DNA from: Acinetobacter pittii ANC 4050
Lineage (GTDB): Bacteria > Pseudomonadota > Gammaproteobacteria > Pseudomonadales > Moraxellaceae
Length of the DNA: 64,000 nucleotides
Assembly: GCF_000399685.1 (NCBI RefSeq)
Contig: NZ_KB976987.1
Coordinates: 3,719,080-3,783,079 of the forward strand
Direction of reading: 5' to 3'
Shown here: piece by piece, positions 18,464-29,986 of the stretch
How positions within the stretch are numbered: the stretch's first letter is position 1
How the letters are laid out: each line of letters begins with the position of its first letter
Translations under genes and position numbers: made by a program
The notes under the pieces: generated by a model
What the model saw: the letters and a program-made list of their open reading frames with translations, nothing else
Database searches by the model: none
What the model was told of the DNA's origin: nothing

Positions 18464-19042
18464 TTAGATCGTAATCGTAGCCCCTAAAACTTTCACAAAT
18501 TGAGCTAACCAAGCTGGATGTGCAGGCCAAGCAGGTGCAGTCACCAAATGTCCATCTGTAACAGCTTCGGTAACAGCAATATCTGCATATTGCCCACCTG
18601 CCAGTTTTACTTCGGCAGCACATGCTGGGTAAGCTGAGCAGAGGCGACCTTGTAATACATCTGCTGCAGCGAGTAACTGAGCGCCATGACATACAGCTGC
18701 TATCGGTTTTTTCACTCTATCGAACTCACGTACAATTTCGATAACACGATCATTCATGCGTAAATACTCTGGTGCACGACCACCTGGAATAACTAGACCT
18801 ACATAGTCTTCGGTATTAACAGCATCAAAATCATAGTTAATCGCAAAGTTGTGGCCACGTTTTTCGCTATAAGTTTGCTCACCTTCAAAATCATGAATAG
18901 CCGTTGCAATATGCTCACCATTCTTTTTATTTGGACAAACAGCATGCACGGTATAACCTAAACCAGTTAAAAATTGAAAAGGAACCATAGTTTCATAATC
19001 TTCAGCATAGTCACCGACTAACATTAAAACCTTTTTAGACAT
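18464..19042 (-). CDS. DJ-1/PfpI family protein (YhbO/Hsp31-like)
   Basis: A 192-residue class I glutamine amidotransferase-like protein. The nucleophile elbow AVCHGAQLL with the catalytic Cys lies near residue 117, an acidic residue at the start of the fold (DYAEDYE near 11-17) would complete the PfpI-type site, and [12 protein letters not shown] near 85 is the conserved oxyanion side. Relatives are described as proteases, glyoxalases or deglycases, and the true reaction is disputed. Single gene. A more distant family member, HchA, is at 40006. Confidence 0.88.
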   Translation of the reverse strand: MSKKVLMLVGDYAEDYETMVPFQFLTGLGYTVHAVCPNKKNGEHIATAIHDFEGEQTYSEKRGHNFAINYDFDAVNTEDYVGLVIPGGRAPEYLRMNDRVIEIVREFDRVKKPIAAVCHGAQLLAAADVLQGRLCSAYPACAAEVKLAGGQYADIAVTEAVTDGHLVTAPAWPAHPAWLAQFVKVLGATITI

Positions 19043-19163
19043 GATTTATCCCTCTTTTTAAAATATAAGTGATTTCAATTTTTAATTTAAATTAGCACAG
19101 CCGCTATGTGATTTTTTAGAAAAAAGAATATTCTTTAGTCGAAGGGTTTTTTATCAGTGATAT

Positions 19164-19192
19164 AAAAAAGCCCCGATAAATCGAGGCTTTTT
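19164..19192 (-). terminator. Intrinsic terminator of gatCAB
   Basis: The stem AAAGCC-CGA/TCG-GGCTTT with one mismatch and A and T runs outside lies 20 bases past the gatB stop on the minus strand. Confidence 0.75.
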
Positions 19193-19211
19193 CTTGAGTT
19201 GGCTAGTCAAA

Positions 19212-20681
19212 TTAACCAATCAATTTTTTCATTAATTCGTTTACTTGAGCAGGGTTGGCTTTACCCTTAGATGCTTTCATGACTTGACCAACAAGACCGT
19301 TAAAAGCTTTTTCTTTACCAGACTTGTATTCTTCAACCATTTTTTCATTGGCTGCAAGCACTTCTTTAATGATTGCTTCAATTGCACCTGTGTCAGTTTC
19401 TTGCTTTAAGCCTTTCTCGCTAATGATGTCATCGGCAGATTTACCTTCCGATTCCCACATAAAGCCAAAGACTTGTTTAGCAATCTTACCGCTAATGGTG
19501 TTGTCAACAATACGGGCAATCATGCCGCCAAGCTGTTCCGCAGAAACAGGTGAGTCAGCCAAATCTAGGCCTGCTTTGTTTAAAGCACCTGAGAATTCAC
19601 CCATTACCCAGTTTGCCGATACTTTACCTTGCTTGGCTCCACCAGCAGCAGCCACAACAGCTTCATAGAAGTCAGCCATTTCGCGTGAGAGCGTAAGTAC
19701 ATGAGCATCGTATTCAGTTACACCAAAGTCTGCAATAAAACGTGCACGGCGAGCAGCAGGTAACTCTGGAAGTGCAGCGCGAGCAGCTTCGATTTGCTCA
19801 TCTGCAATAATCACTGGTAACAAATCTGGATCTGGGAAGTAGCGATAGTCATTTGCTTCTTCTTTAGAACGCATTGAACGCGTTTCCATTTTGTTTGGAT
19901 CGAACAAACGAGTTTCTTGGTCGATACTTCCGCCGTATTCCAAAATTTCCATTTGGCGTTCAATTTCAACGTTGATCGCTTGCTCAATGAAACGGAATGA
20001 GTTGAGGTTTTTAAGCTCACAGCGCGTACCAAAAGGTTGGCCCGGACGGCGTAAAGACACATTACAGTCGGCACGGAATGAACCTTCAGCCATGTTACCG
20101 TCAGAGATACCTAACCAGCGTACCAGTGTATGAATCGCTTTAATGTAAGCAACCGCTTCTTCAACCGAACGCATGTCAGGTTCAGAAACGATTTCAAGCA
20201 AAGGTGTACCAGCACGGTTTAAGTCAATGCCAGACATACCTTCAAATTGGTCATGAACAGATTTACCCGCATCTTCTTCAAGGTGAGCACGAGTTACGCC
20301 AATGCGTTTAGTCGTACCATCTTCAAGTTGAATGTCGATGTGGCCCAAGCCCACAATTGGGTTGTCCATTTGGCTAATTTGATAGCCTTTTGGTGAGTCA
20401 GGGTAGAAGTAGTTTTTACGTGCAAACACAGATGCTTGGTCGATGTAAGCATCGATTCCTAAACCAAAGCGAATTGCAAGATCAACCACTTTTTCATTTA
20501 AAACAGGCAATACACCCGGCATCGCCAAGTCTACAAGGCTCGCTTGTGTGTTTGGGTCTTGACCAAATTCAGTCGATGAACCAGAGAAAATTTTAGAATT
20601 GGTTGCAAGCTGAGTGTGAATCTCGATACCAATAACGACTTCCCAACCGTCAATCAATTTCAACTTTTGAGCTTCAGCCAT
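19212..20681 (-). CDS. gatB: Asp-tRNA(Asn)/Glu-tRNA(Gln) amidotransferase subunit B
   Basis: A 489-residue GatB. With GatA and GatC it converts misacylated Glu-tRNA(Gln) and/or Asp-tRNA(Asn) to the amidated form. The N-terminal catalytic cradle shows the kinase-like blocks [13 protein letters not shown] near 15 and [18 protein letters not shown] near 87-104. The C-terminal 150 residues are the YqeY-like tRNA-binding domain. Its ATG overlaps the gatA stop codon by one base (TAATG), so the two are translationally coupled. Last gene of gatC-gatA-gatB. Confidence 0.97.
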   Translation of the reverse strand: MAEAQKLKLIDGWEVVIGIEIHTQLATNSKIFSGSSTEFGQDPNTQASLVDLAMPGVLPVLNEKVVDLAIRFGLGIDAYIDQASVFARKNYFYPDSPKGYQISQMDNPIVGLGHIDIQLEDGTTKRIGVTRAHLEEDAGKSVHDQFEGMSGIDLNRAGTPLLEIVSEPDMRSVEEAVAYIKAIHTLVRWLGISDGNMAEGSFRADCNVSLRRPGQPFGTRCELKNLNSFRFIEQAINVEIERQMEILEYGGSIDQETRLFDPNKMETRSMRSKEEANDYRYFPDPDLLPVIIADEQIEAARAALPELPAARRARFIADFGVTEYDAHVLTLSREMADFYEAVVAAAGGAKQGKVSANWVMGEFSGALNKAGLDLADSPVSAEQLGGMIARIVDNTISGKIAKQVFGFMWESEGKSADDIISEKGLKQETDTGAIEAIIKEVLAANEKMVEEYKSGKEKAFNGLVGQVMKASKGKANPAQVNELMKKLIG

Positions 20682-22159
20682 TATGCATTCTCCTCAGCAA
20701 TTGCCGCACGTTGAGTATGGAAATCGGTGTTTTGTTGGTATTGATGAATAATCGATAACAATTGCGATTCTGACCAATAGTTACCAATCAACTGTAAGCC
20801 GACAGGCAAGCTGTCTTTATCGAAACCAACTGGAGCATTAATTGCTGGTAAGCCTGCTAAGTTCACTGCAAGTGTATAGATATCGCCTAAATACATTTCA
20901 GTTGGACTTAAGTTCGCACCAATTTTATAAGCAGTTGTTGGTGCAGAAGGAGCCGCAATCACATCTACATTTTCAAATGCTTTTAAGAAGTCTTGTTGAA
21001 TTAGACGACGTACTTTTTGAGCTTTTACATAGTAGGCATCGTAATAACCCGCAGAAAGCGCGTATGTACCAATAAGGATACGGCGCTGAACTTCTGGACC
21101 AAAACCTTCTGAACGCGAACGTTTGTAAAGATCCATCAAGTCAGCTGGATTTTCACAGCGGTAACCGTAACGAACGCCATCGTAGCGAGACAAATTAGAT
21201 GATGCTTCCGCAGGTGCGATGAGGTAATAGGTTGGCACATAAGCTTCGGTCATGTTGAGATCGATCTCAACAAGAGTCGCACCCATTTCTTCAAGCTTTT
21301 TCAAAGACTCTTCAACAAGTGCTTTAACGTCTGCATCTAAACCTGCAACGTTAAAGTACTGTTTAGGAATACCAATACGTAAGCCTTTTACAGATGTGCC
21401 ATTTAAGTTCGCAACGTAGTCATCAACTTCTTTTTTAACTGAAGTCGAGTCTTTTGCATCGTGACCTGCAATTACATTCATTAAGTAAGCACAGTCTTCA
21501 GCAGAGCGTGCCATTGGCCCCGCTTGGTCTAAAGACGATGCATAAGCAATGATCCCGAAACGAGATACACGACCATAGGTTGGTTTTAAGCCCGTTAAAC
21601 CACAGAAAGAAGCCGGTTGACGAATTGAGCCACCTGTATCAGTACCTGTAGCAAATGGTGCTAAATCAGCCGCTACAGCCGCAGCAGAACCACCTGATGA
21701 GCCACCAGGAACGTGGTCAAGCGCCCATGGGTTGCTTGTTGCGCCAACATATGAGCTTTCAGAAGTTGAACCCATTGCAAACTCGTCCATGTTCACTTTA
21801 CCTAAAGTGACAAGACCAGCTGCTTTAGTTTTTTCAACAACAGTTGCATCGTAAGGAGAGATGAAGTTGTCTAGTATTTTTGAACCGGCAGTTGTTTTAA
21901 TGCCTTTGGTACAAAAGATATCTTTATGCGCAAGAGGAATACCCGTTAAAGCTGTTGCATTACCTGCTTTTAATGCTGCATCGGCAGCGTCGGCTTCAGC
22001 AAGCGCTTGTTCAGGCGTAATCGTCACGTAGCTTTTTACCAGTGGGTCAATTTTAGCAATACGTTGCAAATAATGTTCAGTCAGTTCGCGAGATGAAAAC
22101 TTCGCTTGGCTTAAGCCCTCAGCAAGTTCACGAATTGATAAGCGATGTAAATCAGTCAT
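20681..22159 (-). CDS. gatA: Asp-tRNA(Asn)/Glu-tRNA(Gln) amidotransferase subunit A
   Basis: A 492-residue amidase-signature protein that releases ammonia from glutamine for the GatB site. The Ser-cisSer-Lys triad can be placed: Lys in [10 protein letters not shown] near residue 77, and the two Ser in [16 protein letters not shown] near 152 and [15 protein letters not shown] near 176. Length is normal. It lies 53 bp after gatC, and its stop overlaps the gatB start by one base. Confidence 0.98.
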   Translation of the reverse strand: MTDLHRLSIRELAEGLSQAKFSSRELTEHYLQRIAKIDPLVKSYVTITPEQALAEADAADAALKAGNATALTGIPLAHKDIFCTKGIKTTAGSKILDNFISPYDATVVEKTKAAGLVTLGKVNMDEFAMGSTSESSYVGATSNPWALDHVPGGSSGGSAAAVAADLAPFATGTDTGGSIRQPASFCGLTGLKPTYGRVSRFGIIAYASSLDQAGPMARSAEDCAYLMNVIAGHDAKDSTSVKKEVDDYVANLNGTSVKGLRIGIPKQYFNVAGLDADVKALVEESLKKLEEMGATLVEIDLNMTEAYVPTYYLIAPAEASSNLSRYDGVRYGYRCENPADLMDLYKRSRSEGFGPEVQRRILIGTYALSAGYYDAYYVKAQKVRRLIQQDFLKAFENVDVIAAPSAPTTAYKIGANLSPTEMYLGDIYTLAVNLAGLPAINAPVGFDKDSLPVGLQLIGNYWSESQLLSIIHQYQQNTDFHTQRAAIAEENA

Positions 22160-22212
22160 GAGTAAAATTTCTTTACATTCAAAATAGGGAAGATGGGTTA
22201 ATTGAGTAAAAG

Positions 22213-22527
22213 TTATTCAATCACGCGAGGAACAAGATACAAACCATCTTGAGTTGCAGGCGCAACTGCTTGGTATTCATCTCGATGATTGCTTTCAGTT
22301 ACCACATCAGCACGTAAAGGTTGAGGATTGTCAAAAGGACTTTTCAAAGGTTCTACGCCTTCCGTATCAATGCCTTTTAAGGTTTCCATCATGCCTAAAA
22401 TTTTATTTAGACTTTGAGCATATTCAGCAGATTGCGTATCATTGAGCGACAATCGAGCAAGATTGGCGATTGCTGAAACTGTTTGTGCATTTAAATCTGC
22501 TGAATGCTGTGCATCCGATGTAGACAT
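22213..22527 (-). CDS. gatC: Asp-tRNA(Asn)/Glu-tRNA(Gln) amidotransferase subunit C
   Basis: A 104-residue GatC, which wraps GatA and GatB together. The conserved core [31 protein letters not shown] spans residues 20-52, and [19 protein letters not shown] near 61-79 is the usual DxPLR block. It is first in its operon, with the promoter in the 133-bp gap shared with divergent mreB. Confidence 0.95.
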   Translation of the reverse strand: MSTSDAQHSADLNAQTVSAIANLARLSLNDTQSAEYAQSLNKILGMMETLKGIDTEGVEPLKSPFDNPQPLRADVVTESNHRDEYQAVAPATQDGLYLVPRVIE

Positions 22528-22651
22528 AACATCACCTAATCAGTATTAAAAATTTTCAAAATATCGTGCGTTATAATAAGCGATTGACTTGTTCAAATCA
22601 TCACATTTAGTTTAAAGTTGCCACCTTGCATCCACATGAAAGTTTAACTGA

Positions 22652-23701
<1,050 letters not shown>

Positions 23702-23717
23702 GTTTAAGGATTAGGCG

Positions 23718-24575
23718 GTGCAACCGAATATTTTTTCAAGACAGCCGCCATCTTTCCGCTCGTTCATTATTGCGGTCATTACATGCTTGGTTGTGCTGTT
23801 CTTTGATTGGCGCATGCCTTATGTAATTCAGCCAGCAAGGGATGTCTTGTACGCTGCATATAACCCAATTTATGCATTGGCCAGTTATCCAGTACTGTCG
23901 AGAGAATGGCTGAATCAACAAACAAAATCTGAAGCACAACTGCGTCGTGAAAATACCGCGATGCAGGCTGAGCTTTTACAAGCTCAAGTCCGCTTACAGA
24001 AGCTTTCTGAATTATCTGCTGAAAATACCCGTTTACGCGGACTTCTTGATACACCGTTAATTATTGATGGCCGTATGGAAATTGCCGAAGTGATTGGGAC
24101 TGATGCAGATCCATTGCGTCATATCATCATTATTAACCGAGGCTCTATGGACCATATCAAGGTCGGACAAACGGTTTTGGATGATAAGGGGATTATGGGG
24201 CAGATCATCAATGTGTATCCTCATAGCTCACGTGTAATGTTGTTATCTGATAAAGAGCATTCATTGTCGGTACGACTTGAGCGTACAGGAATGCGAGCGA
24301 TTGTTTCTGGTACAGGTGATTTAGGCCGTTTAAAAATGGAATATGTTCCGACCAGCGCTAATATTCTGGTGGGTGATAAAGTGTTTAGCTCAGGCTTGGG
24401 TGAACATTTCCCGGCAGGTTATGCTGTGGGTACAGTTGCCAAAATAAGACGTCATAATTCAGGTGAGTTTGCTGAAATTGATGTCACACCAGCAGCGCAA
24501 TTAGCCACAGGGCACCATGTAGTTGTACTTTTCTCTGAGTCCTTAGCGAAGGAGCAGCCTTATGCCGATCGCTAA
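23718..24575 (+). CDS. mreC: Rod shape-determining protein MreC
   Basis: A 285-residue bitopic protein: one transmembrane helix near residues 15-33 (FIIAVITCLVVLFFDW), a coiled coil at about 60-105 (heptads from LRRENTAMQAELLQAQ), and the paired beta-barrel domain to the end. MreC links cytoplasmic MreB to the periplasmic PBP2/RodA elongation machine. It starts with GTG at 23718, 16 bases after mreB. The last 14 bases overlap mreD. Confidence 0.96.
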   Translation: MQPNIFSRQPPSFRSFIIAVITCLVVLFFDWRMPYVIQPARDVLYAAYNPIYALASYPVLSREWLNQQTKSEAQLRRENTAMQAELLQAQVRLQKLSELSAENTRLRGLLDTPLIIDGRMEIAEVIGTDADPLRHIIIINRGSMDHIKVGQTVLDDKGIMGQIINVYPHSSRVMLLSDKEHSLSVRLERTGMRAIVSGTGDLGRLKMEYVPTSANILVGDKVFSSGLGEHFPAGYAVGTVAKIRRHNSGEFAEIDVTPAAQLATGHHVVVLFSESLAKEQPYADR

Positions 24576-25053
24576 ACTCAAACGAGAAAAGCGTAAAGAC
24601 CCATTATGGGGAATTATTCTCTCCGTTATTGTGGGCTCTGTACTCATGGTTTACCCGTTATCCTATGATATTTCAGGCTGGCGACCATTATTCATGTTAA
24701 TGATTATGCTATTTTGGGTAGTATGTCAGCCAACATGGTGTGGGGTCTGGTTTGCATTCGGGATGGGGATTTTTACAGACTTATTGCTTGATGCGCCTTT
24801 AGGCCTCAATGCCTTAAGCTTTGTAATTGTGACTTTTCTTACCCGTTTTTTAATTCGGGAACGCCGTATTTTAACTTTTGTTAATTTATGGACGATAGCA
24901 ACGCTGGTCATTATTGCCCACTTAGCTTTTATGTGGGTAACACAGACCATGGGCGGAATTCATTTTTCGATTGCTAGACATTGGCAACCTTTGATGACAA
25001 GTATCATCACGTGGCCAGTCGTCTATTATTGTTTGGCAAAATGGCGCATATAG
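24562..25053 (+). CDS. mreD: Rod shape-determining protein MreD
   Basis: A 163-residue membrane protein with five to six helices and a short basic N terminus (KLKREKRKDP). It contains the conserved GIFTDLLLDAPLGLNAL block near residues 69-85. It forms part of the elongasome with MreC. The start ATG at 24562 overlaps mreC by 14 bases, and the end overlaps the likely maf start by 13 bases, showing tight coupling. Confidence 0.95.
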   Translation: MPIAKLKREKRKDPLWGIILSVIVGSVLMVYPLSYDISGWRPLFMLMIMLFWVVCQPTWCGVWFAFGMGIFTDLLLDAPLGLNALSFVIVTFLTRFLIRERRILTFVNLWTIATLVIIAHLAFMWVTQTMGGIHFSIARHWQPLMTSIITWPVVYYCLAKWRI

Positions 25054-25601
25054 TTTTAGCATCTAGCTCTCCTCGTCGGAAGGAGCTGTTACAACAATTG
25101 GGCTGGGATTTTGAAATCTATAGTCCTGATATTGATGAGTCGGTACATGAAAATGAGCTGGTTCATCATTATGTTGAACGTTTAGCTAGAGAAAAGGCAC
25201 AAACCGTATTGAAGCTTTTTCCAGATGCAATTGTTATTGCTGCTGATACAAGTCTAGGACTTGATGGTCAAATTATTGGTAAGCCTGAATCGAAAAAGCA
25301 TGCCTTTGAAATTTGGAAAAAATTGTCTGGACGTTGGCACGATGTTTTTTCTGGACTATGCGTTGCGACTCAACAACAAATGTTAAGTCAGGTAGTGCAA
25401 ACACAAGTTGAGTTCCAGCACCTGACTACACAAGATATGGAAGATTATTGGACCACAGGTGAGCCTGTTGGAAAGGCGGGTGGGTACGCACTTCAAGGAA
25501 TTGCCTCGCAATATATTCCCCAAATTCAAGGAAGTTATAGTAATGTGGTAGGACTTCCTTTATACGAATTTGCACAGTTATTAAAAAGAGTAAAGAAATA
25601 A
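25041..25601 (+). CDS. maf: Maf-like nucleoside triphosphate pyrophosphatase
   Basis: A 186-residue Maf/YhdE protein that hydrolyses non-canonical or modified nucleoside triphosphates (dTTP/UTP or m7GTP types). The P-loop-like SSSPRRKELLQQLG lies near residue 7, and the catalytic VIAADTSLGLDGQIIGKPE block near 68. I start it at ATG 25041 because Maf proteins begin right before the LASSSPRR block. A TTG at 24981 in frame is rejected. The start is inside mreD, so translation is probably coupled. Confidence 0.93.
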   Translation: MAHIVLASSSPRRKELLQQLGWDFEIYSPDIDESVHENELVHHYVERLAREKAQTVLKLFPDAIVIAADTSLGLDGQIIGKPESKKHAFEIWKKLSGRWHDVFSGLCVATQQQMLSQVVQTQVEFQHLTTQDMEDYWTTGEPVGKAGGYALQGIASQYIPQIQGSYSNVVGLPLYEFAQLLKRVKK

Positions 25602-25714
25602 GGGGTTGTTATCATTCTTAAGTGAATAGCATTGTCGACGAACACTAGACAAAGTTAAAGTTAACAGCTTCTCTGACTCTTTAATAAAAATTTTATAATG
25701 CTTTGAGTTTATGT

Positions 25715-27169
25715 ATGTCAGAAGAACTACTTATTAATGTCACGCCTATGGAGTGTCGGGTGGCATTAATCGAAAATGGAACTGTTAATGAGCTGTATGT
25801 CGAGCGTACAGTCAAGCGCGGTCTAGTCGGCAATATTTACAAAGGTAAAGTAGTACGAGTGCTTCCGGGCATGCAAGCTGCTTTTGTGGATATTGGTTTG
25901 TCTCGAACAGCCTTTTTACATATCAATGATATGGTTTGGCCTCGTTCACAGCCTACCCCAAATGTCTTTGAATTATTACATCCTGGGCAAACCCTTACTG
26001 TCCAAGTTATGAAAGATATGTTGGGTACAAAAGGTGCACGTCTAAGTACAGATCTTTCAATTCCTTCTCGTTATCTGGTTCTCATGCCATATGGAAATCA
26101 TATTGGTGTTTCGCAGCGTATTGAATCAGAAGAAGAGCGAGAGCGACTACGTAATATTATTGAAAGTATTCAAGCAGAACATAATTTACCCGGTAGTGTG
26201 ATTGTCCGTACAGCTGCCGAAGGTGTGGATGAGGCAGAAATCGCACAAGACATGTGCTATTTGAGTAAGTTATGGGAATACATTCAGCGTAAGCAGACTG
26301 ATGTTGCTGTGCCTTCATTAATTTTTGAAGAACTTCCGTTACCTCAACGTATTATTCGCGACTTAGCGAGCGAAGAAACGGCAAAGATTTATGTCGATTC
26401 GCGAGAGATTCATGCAAAGTTGCTTGAATTTGTAGAAGAATTTGTTCCGAATATGAAGAGTCGTCTCATCCATTATCCGGGTGAGCGACCGCTATTTGAT
26501 CTTTATAATGTTGAAGAAGATATTCAAAAAGCCTTGCAAACCCGCGTAGCTTTGAAGTCGGGCGGCTATCTGATGATTGACCAGACTGAAGCCATGACAA
26601 CAATTGACGTTAACACGGGTTCATATGTCGGTGGTCGTAGTCTTGAAGACACGGTTTTTAAAACCAATATGGAAGCGACTCAAGTTATCGCGCGTCAACT
26701 TAGACTGCGTAATTTGGGTGGTATTCTCATTATTGATTTTATTGACATGCAAGAAGCAACTCACCGTGAAGAGGTGATGCGTCAGTTTGAAAAAATGCTT
26801 GAGCGAGATCACGCTAAGACCAAAATTACTCAAGTGTCAGAACTTGGACTGGTCGAAATGACTCGTAAACGAACTCGTGAATCGTTAGAACATTTGTTAT
26901 GTGAATCATGTCCAACGTGTCAGGGACGTGGTTTTGTCAAAACAGCAGAGACAGTGTGTTACGAAATATTTCGTGAGATATTACGTTATACCCGCGCATT
27001 CGAGTCAACGAGTGGCTTTACTGTTGTTGCGCATCCTTCTGTGATTGACCGATTATTAACAGCAGAAGCACCAGCAGTAGCCGATTTAGAGCATTTTATT
27101 AACCGTGTTATTAAATTTCAGGTCGAAAATTTATATACGCAAGAGCAATACGATATCATTTTAAGTTAA
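25715..27169 (+). CDS. rng: Ribonuclease G
   Basis: A 484-residue endoribonuclease of the RNase E/G family that matures the 16S rRNA 5' end and turns over mRNA. The S1 RNA-binding domain covers about residues 35-125, the 5'-sensor and DNase I-like catalytic parts follow, with metal-binding Asp in MTTIDVNTG near 299 and IIDFIDMQ near 343. The zinc-link CPTCQGRG lies near 403. It lacks the long RNase E tail. ATG at 25715 fits the usual SEELLINVTP start. It ends with a long terminator hairpin. Confidence 0.96.
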   Translation: MSEELLINVTPMECRVALIENGTVNELYVERTVKRGLVGNIYKGKVVRVLPGMQAAFVDIGLSRTAFLHINDMVWPRSQPTPNVFELLHPGQTLTVQVMKDMLGTKGARLSTDLSIPSRYLVLMPYGNHIGVSQRIESEEERERLRNIIESIQAEHNLPGSVIVRTAAEGVDEAEIAQDMCYLSKLWEYIQRKQTDVAVPSLIFEELPLPQRIIRDLASEETAKIYVDSREIHAKLLEFVEEFVPNMKSRLIHYPGERPLFDLYNVEEDIQKALQTRVALKSGGYLMIDQTEAMTTIDVNTGSYVGGRSLEDTVFKTNMEATQVIARQLRLRNLGGILIIDFIDMQEATHREEVMRQFEKMLERDHAKTKITQVSELGLVEMTRKRTRESLEHLLCESCPTCQGRGFVKTAETVCYEIFREILRYTRAFESTSGFTVVAHPSVIDRLLTAEAPAVADLEHFINRVIKFQVENLYTQEQYDIILS

Positions 27170-27218
27170 AGTTGTAACAAGATATCGCTTAATCCTTGTT
27201 ACAACTGAAATTTTACTT
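27170..27218 (+). terminator. Terminator hairpin after rng
   Basis: A perfect 12-bp inverted repeat AGTTGTAACAAG/CTTGTTACAACT with a 13-nt loop starts right after the stop codon. The following bases GAAATTTTAC hold only a short T run. Confidence 0.75.
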
Positions 27219-27308
27219 TCATTCATGAATTTTAAATACTACTTACATACAGTAGCCGTAGACGTTCTCCCTATTAAACGTCTTAGCAAACAATAAGAGG
27301 TATAACCC

Positions 27309-27482
27309 ATGAATGTAAGTGAAAACTTAATTAGCAACGGTCTTAAACATGTTTTAGAAAGCACGCCAGTAAATAGCTGCTATATGTTGAATGACCAAGG
27401 TAAAGAAGTACCGATCACAACTGCAATGATTCGTTCAGTATGTCATCAGTTACTTAACCAGTGCCGCACAATCAAAAAATAA
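27309..27482 (+). CDS. PA1571 family small protein
   Basis: A 57-residue protein (MNVSENLISNGLKHVLESTP at its start). AAGAGG lies about ten bases upstream of ATG. The core MLNDQGKEVPITTAMIRS followed by VCHQLLNQC matches the small PA1571 family known from pseudomonads, whose members end in a similar DxxGxEVPITxxMI pattern. Its function is unknown. The stop codon is the first part of a strong terminator, which supports it as a real gene with its own transcript. Confidence 0.8.
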   Translation: MNVSENLISNGLKHVLESTPVNSCYMLNDQGKEVPITTAMIRSVCHQLLNQCRTIKK

Positions 27483-27509
27483 GGGGCCAATTTAAAGCCC
27501 CTTAATTTT
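27481..27509. terminator. Bidirectional terminator
   Basis: The stem AAGGGGC/GCCCCTT with a 9-nt loop then AATTTTT, between the PA1571-like gene and the converging wax synthase gene. Confidence 0.85.
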
Positions 27510-27510
27510 T

Positions 27511-28896
27511 CTAACTTGCTGAATGATGTTTCAGTTGTTTCTCTGCAATAATTTCTTCAAAACGTTGAATCTCATCTTCTAAATGAGTCAAAAGGTTTTG
27601 CATTTTCGGTAAAGCATTTCGACAAGCTGTTAATCCAACTTCAAGCTTATCTAAATAACTGGTCATGGTAATGTTTAGAGCTTGTCCATCCATGACAATC
27701 GAAGCAGGATAGAGAGCGTCTAGTTTCGCGCCATTCCAATAAAGCGGCTCACGTGGTCCTGGTACATTAGAAATCACTAAATTGAACGCCTGACGCTTAG
27801 GAAGCATTCCTGACATGATGTTTAATCCTGCTGGTCCATAAACAACAGCACTATAGTTTAAAATTTCATTTGCAGTCATTCGACTAAAGCGCTGCTTTGA
27901 GTTTTGCATGCTACGGCGAATGATTTCTAGACGTTCTAACGGTTGATCTTTATGGGTCCCTAAATTTGCCAAAATCATGGTAATTCGGTTGCTCATGTCA
28001 GAATCATCTGTACGTAATGAAGCGGGAACCATGGCAATCAGTGGCTTTTTAGGTAAGCTGTTTTGGCTAATCAAATATTCACGTAAAGCACCTGAACATA
28101 CAGCCAGCACAACATCATTAATCGTCACGCCTAATGCTTTTGAAATTTTTCTAAGGCGGCTCAGTTCAAATGATTGGGCCGCAAAACGACGTGAAGCACT
28201 GACTCTTTGGTTTAAAATAGAAACTGGTGCCTGAAAGGTAGAAACATAATCAGGATTTTTGCCCATTTCTTTGAAGATTGTCTGAGATAGCTCTTGCATG
28301 ACTTTCGGAGCGATATCGAGTTGGGACTTAATTCCACCTAAAATACTTTTAATTTTACTTGTACTTGGCGTCGGTACTTTTAGGCGTTTAGTTCTTTTGC
28401 TCTCAACACACCATAAAGGAACAACATGTTTTTCTTCTGGTGTTTTTGATAGCGATTTCTCGATCAAACGCATACCAGCAACACCGTCGACCATTGCATG
28501 ATGGATTTTAAAATACATGGCAAAGCGGTTGCCTTCGATTCCTTCAATAATGTCACAAGTCCAAAGAGGCTTAGCACGGTCAATTAGTGAGCTATGCTGC
28601 TGTGAAATATAAACCAGAAGTTCGCGAATACGGCCAGGATGAGGCAGAGCAATGTGGCGAAAGTGATGATCGATATCGAACTCTTCATCTTCATCCCAAA
28701 ATAAGCCATTTAAACGGTTATTGAAGGGAGGAATAGGAATACTTTTTGAGCGTCTAATATCTTCTACTAAATCATGTACAAAGGTTTCTGGTGCATTTTC
28801 AGGAATTTCAAATAAAAATAATCCACCGACATGCATGGGTTGCTGTCTTTTTTCAAGTGACAGAAAAATGAAATCAATTGGGTGTAATGGACGCAT
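27511..28896 (-). CDS. Wax ester synthase / diacylglycerol acyltransferase
   Basis: A 461-residue WS/DGAT acyltransferase that esterifies fatty alcohols or diacylglycerol with acyl-CoA to make storage lipids. The catalytic HHxxxDG motif reads KIHHAMVDGVAG near residue 133-144. Other family blocks are NDVVLAVCSGALR near 260, a PASLR near 291 and NLVISNVPGPREPLYW near 371. Well-studied AtfA is from Acinetobacter baylyi. This protein has normal family length, but I cannot tell whether it is the main AtfA or a paralogue. Single gene. Confidence 0.93.
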   Translation of the reverse strand: MRPLHPIDFIFLSLEKRQQPMHVGGLFLFEIPENAPETFVHDLVEDIRRSKSIPIPPFNNRLNGLFWDEDEEFDIDHHFRHIALPHPGRIRELLVYISQQHSSLIDRAKPLWTCDIIEGIEGNRFAMYFKIHHAMVDGVAGMRLIEKSLSKTPEEKHVVPLWCVESKRTKRLKVPTPSTSKIKSILGGIKSQLDIAPKVMQELSQTIFKEMGKNPDYVSTFQAPVSILNQRVSASRRFAAQSFELSRLRKISKALGVTINDVVLAVCSGALREYLISQNSLPKKPLIAMVPASLRTDDSDMSNRITMILANLGTHKDQPLERLEIIRRSMQNSKQRFSRMTANEILNYSAVVYGPAGLNIMSGMLPKRQAFNLVISNVPGPREPLYWNGAKLDALYPASIVMDGQALNITMTSYLDKLEVGLTACRNALPKMQNLLTHLEDEIQRFEEIIAEKQLKHHSAS

Positions 28897-29026
28897 AAAT
28901 CATTGTGCCTCATGCATTTTTCTAAGAAGCCCTTATATGAGCTCTTATTAGAATTATAGAACCGTAAAATTAAGTATATAGCGTTTAGAGTAGAGAAAAT
29001 ATGACTTTGTGTACGCAACATGACAC

Positions 29027-29057
29027 AAAAAAAACCACTGATTTACCAGTGGTTTTT
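29027..29057 (-). terminator. Intrinsic terminator of cysH
   Basis: The stem AACCACTG/CAGTGGTT with a 6-nt loop, an A run on the left and a T run on the right, 11 bases past the cysH stop on the minus strand. Confidence 0.85.
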
Positions 29058-29067
29058 TGATAATAAA

Positions 29068-29802
29068 TTACTTTTTCATATTACCTGCATGTAATCCACA
29101 TTCTTTTTGAGTGGCTTCTTCCCACCACCAGCGACCTTCACGCTCATGTTGGTTTGGTAATACAGGACGAGTACATGGTTCACATCCAATAGAAACAAAA
29201 CCGCGCTCATGAAGAGGGTTATATGGAATTTCCATCATACGGATGTAGCTCCATACCTCAGCACTTGTCCAATTCGCTAGAGGATTATATTTAATGAGTT
29301 GCTTACCTGGACCAGAGAAGCCCGGATCAGCTTGTACGACCGGAATTTCTGTACGCGTACCAGGGCTTTGATCTTTACGTTGACCGGTAATCCAGCCATC
29401 TAAAGTCGCAAGTTTTTTACGTAAAGGCTGAACTTTTCGGATACCGCAACATTCTTGGTGCCCATCTGTAAAAAAGCTAAATAAACCTTTTTCGTTGACC
29501 ATGTTTTGGACAGCTTCAGATTCAGGGAAACAAATTTCGATATTGATATTGTAGTGTTTACGGACAGTTTCAATAAATTGATAGGTTTCAGCGTGGAGTC
29601 GGCCAGTATCAAGACTAAACACACGGAAAGGCTTACCTAAACGTGAAGCAATATCAATTAAAACAACATCTTCTGCTCCCGAAAACGAAATCGCAATTTC
29701 ACCTTGTTGGCTTAAGGCAAGTTCTAAAATTTCTCGAGGGCTTTTGGTTGCATACTCAGCAGCAAGAGCATCTACGATATCAATAGTCGGAATAACGGTC
29801 AT
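29068..29802 (-). CDS. cysH: Adenylyl-sulfate/phosphoadenylyl-sulfate reductase
   Basis: A 244-residue assimilatory enzyme that reduces activated sulfate to sulfite. The PP-loop SFSGAEDV lies near residue 38. Iron-sulfur cysteines are present as ECCGIRK near 128 and [10 protein letters not shown] near 209, so this is the [4Fe-4S] type that usually takes APS, not the E. coli PAPS type. The C-terminal catalytic Cys is in KECGLH. I start at ATG 29802, where AGGAAC lies at good spacing. An upstream ATG in frame adds ten residues without support. Confidence 0.93.
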   Translation of the reverse strand: MTVIPTIDIVDALAAEYATKSPREILELALSQQGEIAISFSGAEDVVLIDIASRLGKPFRVFSLDTGRLHAETYQFIETVRKHYNINIEICFPESEAVQNMVNEKGLFSFFTDGHQECCGIRKVQPLRKKLATLDGWITGQRKDQSPGTRTEIPVVQADPGFSGPGKQLIKYNPLANWTSAEVWSYIRMMEIPYNPLHERGFVSIGCEPCTRPVLPNQHEREGRWWWEEATQKECGLHAGNMKK

Positions 29803-29986
29803 GTGTGTTCCTGGCAAAAGGCTTGGGCGCATTGATTTATGAAAAATATTCTAAAGGATAGTTGATAAAGTGCTTAGCACTTTAATTTCGAAACTTATGA
29901 ATAAAATTGATTTGATCAATAACAACGCAAAACTGAAAATCTTAATGGTATGATACAGCAATTTTTAACCAACGTTGGAAGCATTC

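Noticed and set aside
20842..21075. Plus-strand open frame inside gatA
   Set aside because: Shadow of gatA, which is intact and conserved.
23779..24054. Minus-strand open frame over mreC
   Set aside because: Antisense to the mreC coiled coil; no independent support.
28767..29021. Minus-strand 84-residue frame over the wax synthase start
   Set aside because: Overlaps the conserved start of the wax synthase in another frame and lacks a ribosome binding site.
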